From positions 1,798,001 through 1,862,000 of the forward strand of contig NZ_CP151087.1 of NCBI RefSeq assembly GCF_038396785.1: a stretch of 64,000 bases of DNA, in the 5' to 3' direction. The notes below the pieces were generated by a model, which did no database searches, was not told the origin of the DNA, and worked only from the letters and a program-made list of their open reading frames with translations. Positions 61,705 through 64,000 of the stretch are shown piece by piece (position 1 is the first letter of the stretch; every line of letters starts with the position of its first letter). Both the position numbers and the translations under genes were made by a program. Source of the stretch: Sphingobacterium thalpophilum (GTDB taxonomy: Bacteria; Bacteroidota; Bacteroidia; Sphingobacteriales; Sphingobacteriaceae).

Positions 61705-63549
61705 TTAGCTTAGTCCCAAGTTAAACTCCTTCCGCAAAGTATCTAAAAGCGGGTTTTTGTTGACCATCGCTTGATACTTCTCCTGGGAAGTATAGGGCTT
61801 GCGTGAAATCGTATGTTCCATCATCACCCCCTGCAGATCCAACGAAAAATTCTGGAGTTTCACACGTAGGTAGTTCAACACATCAACCTTTGCACTTTGC
61901 AATACATCCATCTGAACACCATTTTCGACATCAATTTCAATCAATACCCCATTTAACCGCGGTTGCATAGCCGTCATCATGGTATACAAGTTAATCTTGT
62001 TTTCCGCTTTCAGCTGTTCAGCATAACTATTCCAAACAGCAATAAATTGACCGAATGAAACATCACGTTGTTCGCTTCCACGTATTAATTCAGGCTCATC
62101 ACCTTCTTTGGCAACCGCATTGTTATCGTATATGGTATTCAAATCCGGCAAAGACGGAATAATTGCTGCAGTAGATGCTCCCCACCCGCCTTTTTTTACT
62201 TTAGGAGGCACGTTGGAAATAGGATCTTTTTTCACCTCTTCCTTAGTCTCGGAAGCCTGATAATTTACGGGGTTAGCTTGCGAACGCGGTGTCACAGGGT
62301 TTTCAACGACAGGAGCATTCGCTGGAGAAGTCGCTTGCGGAGTAGGGACTACCGAGGTTTGTTGCGCTTGTCCAACTACTGGCTCAGGAAGTTTTTTTTT
62401 TACGCCCTCGGTTGCCGAAGGAATCTGTACGGATCCAAGCTGGCTCAATTTAATCGCACTTGCGATATGACATGTCTTGAGGAGTGAAAGTTCAACTTGC
62501 AGGCGTTGATTTTTACTTGTCTTATAGTTGATCTCACATTGATTGGAAATATTCAATGCAGATAACAAAAATCCTGGAGAAGCTTTTTGGGACTGCTGCA
62601 GATACTTTTGACGAATACTATCACTGACTTCCAATAATTTTAGCGTAGCCGGCTCTTTAGCAACCAGCAAATTTCTAAAATGTGCAGACAGACCGGCTAT
62701 GAAATGACTGCCATCAAACCCGTGATTTAAAATCTCATTGAAAATCAATAAAGTTTGTGCTGCATCCTCAGTTAAAATAGCATCCGTTAGCTTAAAATAA
62801 TAATCGTAATCCAAGATATTCAAATTATCGATTACAGCTTGATAGGTGACATTTTTATTGGAAAAACTGACGATCTGATCGAACATCGACAAGGCATCCC
62901 GAAGGCCACCATCGGCCTTTTGGGCAATGATATGTAATCCGTCCTGATCATAAGCAATACCTTCCCTGTCAGCGATACGGGCCAAATGACTGGCCATATC
63001 TTCCACTTTGATCCGGTTAAAATCAAAAATCTGACAGCGCGAAAGAATCGTTGGTAAAATCTTATGTTTTTCAGTAGTCGCCAGGATAAAGATAGCATAG
63101 GAAGGAGGTTCCTCCAATGTCTTCAAAAAAGCATTGAAAGCCGCTTGAGAAAGCATATGCACCTCATCTATGATATAGATTTTATATTTTCCAGCCTGTG
63201 GTGGTATGCGTACTTGATCAATCAGGTTGCGGATATCATCTACGGAATTATTGGATGCGGCATCCAGTTCATGAATACTGAAAGAATTTCCATTTTGGAA
63301 AGACTTACAGCTAGCACATGCACCACAAGGTTCAGTGCCTGCTAAGATATTTTCACAATTTATTGTTTTAGCTAAAATACGTGCACAGGTAGTTTTCCCC
63401 ACACCGCGGGGACCACAAAATAAAAATGCCTGCGCCAACTGATTGTTGTGTATCGCATTCTTTAAGGTACCAGTAATGTGTTGCTGACCTACAACCGAAT
63501 CAAAGGTAATCGGGCGGTATTTACGTGCAGAAACAATAAAATTATCCAT
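61705..63549 (-). CDS. dnaX: DNA polymerase III subunit gamma/tau
   Basis: 614 residues, the clamp-loader ATPase. Walker A is FCGPRGVGKTTCARIL (about 44-59), zinc-binding cysteines are C65, C75, C78 and C81, Walker B is YIIDEVHMLS, the sensor-1 region is ILATTEKHKI and sensor 2 is GGLRDALSMFDQ. The collar domain ends near residue 370. A Pro/Gln/Thr-rich linker (about 387-440) leads to the tau-specific C-terminal part. Codons 383-386 (GTA AAA AAA AAA) form a ten-A run exactly at the linker, and both other frames stop within a few codons, so a shorter gamma form of about 388-390 residues may also be made. Confidence 0.96.
   Translation of the reverse strand: MDNFIVSARKYRPITFDSVVGQQHITGTLKNAIHNNQLAQAFLFCGPRGVGKTTCARILAKTINCENILAGTEPCGACASCKSFQNGNSFSIHELDAASNNSVDDIRNLIDQVRIPPQAGKYKIYIIDEVHMLSQAAFNAFLKTLEEPPSYAIFILATTEKHKILPTILSRCQIFDFNRIKVEDMASHLARIADREGIAYDQDGLHIIAQKADGGLRDALSMFDQIVSFSNKNVTYQAVIDNLNILDYDYYFKLTDAILTEDAAQTLLIFNEILNHGFDGSHFIAGLSAHFRNLLVAKEPATLKLLEVSDSIRQKYLQQSQKASPGFLLSALNISNQCEINYKTSKNQRLQVELSLLKTCHIASAIKLSQLGSVQIPSATEGVKKKLPEPVVGQAQQTSVVPTPQATSPANAPVVENPVTPRSQANPVNYQASETKEEVKKDPISNVPPKVKKGGWGASTAAIIPSLPDLNTIYDNNAVAKEGDEPELIRGSEQRDVSFGQFIAVWNSYAEQLKAENKINLYTMMTAMQPRLNGVLIEIDVENGVQMDVLQSAKVDVLNYLRVKLQNFSLDLQGVMMEHTISRKPYTSQEKYQAMVNKNPLLDTLRKEFNLGLS
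62392..62401 (-). promoter_or_regulatory. Ten-A slippage-prone run in dnaX
   Basis: On the coding strand GT-A10-CTT encodes V-K-K-K-L. One extra A gives ...K-T-S-stop (ACT TCC TGA). One fewer gives ...N-F-L-S-Q-stop. See the finding. Confidence 0.6.
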
Positions 63550-63923
63550 TGCACGAAGATACGAATTTTAATATTATTTTTCTACGTAACATTAATTTGT
63601 AGCGGTAGTGGAGTGCGACAATTTCGCGGTATTATCTCATTTTCTGGCATAAAAAAAGACATCCCTGTACAAAGTAATTATGGACAACCCTTGCCTACCT
63701 GCACATTGTATCAAAACAAGTCGTATAGAGATGGTTAGCAATAATACTACACTAAAGTGTTTTAGACTAAGTCATTTTTAAATGTTAATTTCGCCGAACT
63801 AAAGACTATTCGAAAACAACTTTATTAATTATTGATAATAAAAAGCAATATATCCCTGCATTAGGATACTTTTGACTGTAGCAGATAGTTAATAGCTTTC
63901 GTTATCTTACAAAAACCAAATTT
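63550..63923. other. Divergent intergenic region
   Basis: Separates dnaX from the lipoprotein gene. TACTTTTG at 63867-63874 matches the -7 box for the rightward gene but no -33 box is at the right distance. A short frame up to 63738 is not convincing as a gene. Confidence 0.45.
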
Positions 63924-64000
63924 ATGAAGCACTTAACCTACCTATTTTACGCTTTTTTATTTAGTACATTTTTATTTGTAGGCTGTAAAAAAGAAGACAG
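63924..64000 (+). CDS. Lipoprotein, cut by the window end
   Basis: Only the first 25 codons are present: MKHLTYLFYAFLFSTFLFVGCKKED, a clear lipoprotein signal with lipobox F-V-G-C. The mature protein is outside the window, so its function cannot be judged. Confidence 0.7.
   Translation, partial: MKHLTYLFYAFLFSTFLFVGCKKED

Noticed and set aside
63478..63738. 86-codon plus-strand frame upstream of the terminal lipoprotein
   Set aside because: Its first part overlaps dnaX on the other strand, and the rest (FSGIKKDIPVQSNYG...) has no signal peptide at its start or known domain. It may be debris of a lost gene, but the evidence is too weak.
1..64000. tRNA, rRNA, tmRNA and known riboswitches
   Set aside because: I looked through the intergenic stretches and saw no cloverleaf or conserved core. 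A covariance-model search (tRNAscan-SE, Rfam) would be decisive and could not be run.

Overview
The window looks like chromosome of a Bacteroidota bacterium, most likely Sphingobacterium or a close Sphingobacteriaceae relative. The sequence is AT-rich. It carries SusC/SusD outer-membrane pairs, OmpA proteins with TSP3-type calcium repeats, a TamL lipoprotein, and promoters of the Bacteroidota type (TTTG, about 19-21 bp, TAnnTTTG). The genus is an inference from protein style; no rRNA or tRNA gene was found.

Left flank (1-14 kb). A SusC gene cut by the window edge follows a thioredoxin-like gene. Then come an XRE regulator facing a nucleotidyltransferase-HEPN gene, a junction of two broken nuclease genes (YhcG N-terminus and Rpn C-terminus), a pRiA4b ORF-3 family gene, a secreted protein made of 20-residue repeats, TamL, a SpoU rRNA methyltransferase, a VOC pseudogene and an MFS transporter.

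Mobile region (14.16-28.00 kb). This is the main finding. A complete IS4-family element lies at the left end and a 160-bp remnant of the right end of the same element lies 12.3 kb away. The outer ends of the pair are flanked by the same 9 bp, ATATTGCAT (14155-14163 and 28005-28013), so the whole 13.8 kb reads as one composite transposon or IS-bounded unit. Its cargo looks like a stress and DNA-repair set: YtxH, MaoC, a DUF6766 membrane protein, CinA-like amidase, DUF892/YciE ferritin-like protein, DNA ligase D, DUF3606, a Crp/Fnr regulator and an Nramp-related metal transporter, plus an IS110 element and a truncated IS1595 transposase. It landed on the promoter of an ABC exporter operon, and the target duplication appears to rebuild the -33 box.

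Right flank (28-64 kb). After the ABC operon come a frameshifted GNAT gene, parC and msrA. Next is a group that fits murein-peptide salvage: NlpC/P60 peptidase, dipeptide epimerase, SusC, SusD, M14 carboxypeptidase and S66 LD-carboxypeptidase, with a glycosylasparaginase alongside. Then come housekeeping and envelope genes: dihydroorotase, a PhoB-type response regulator, a TlpA-like lipoprotein, alaS, two tandem universal stress proteins, two tandem OmpA paralogues, an S41 peptidase relic, a DEAD-box helicase with an RGG tail, an acyl-CoA synthetase, rlmB and dnaX. The dnaX gene holds a run of ten A residues just after the collar domain, and both shifted frames stop within a few codons, so it may make a short gamma form by slippage.
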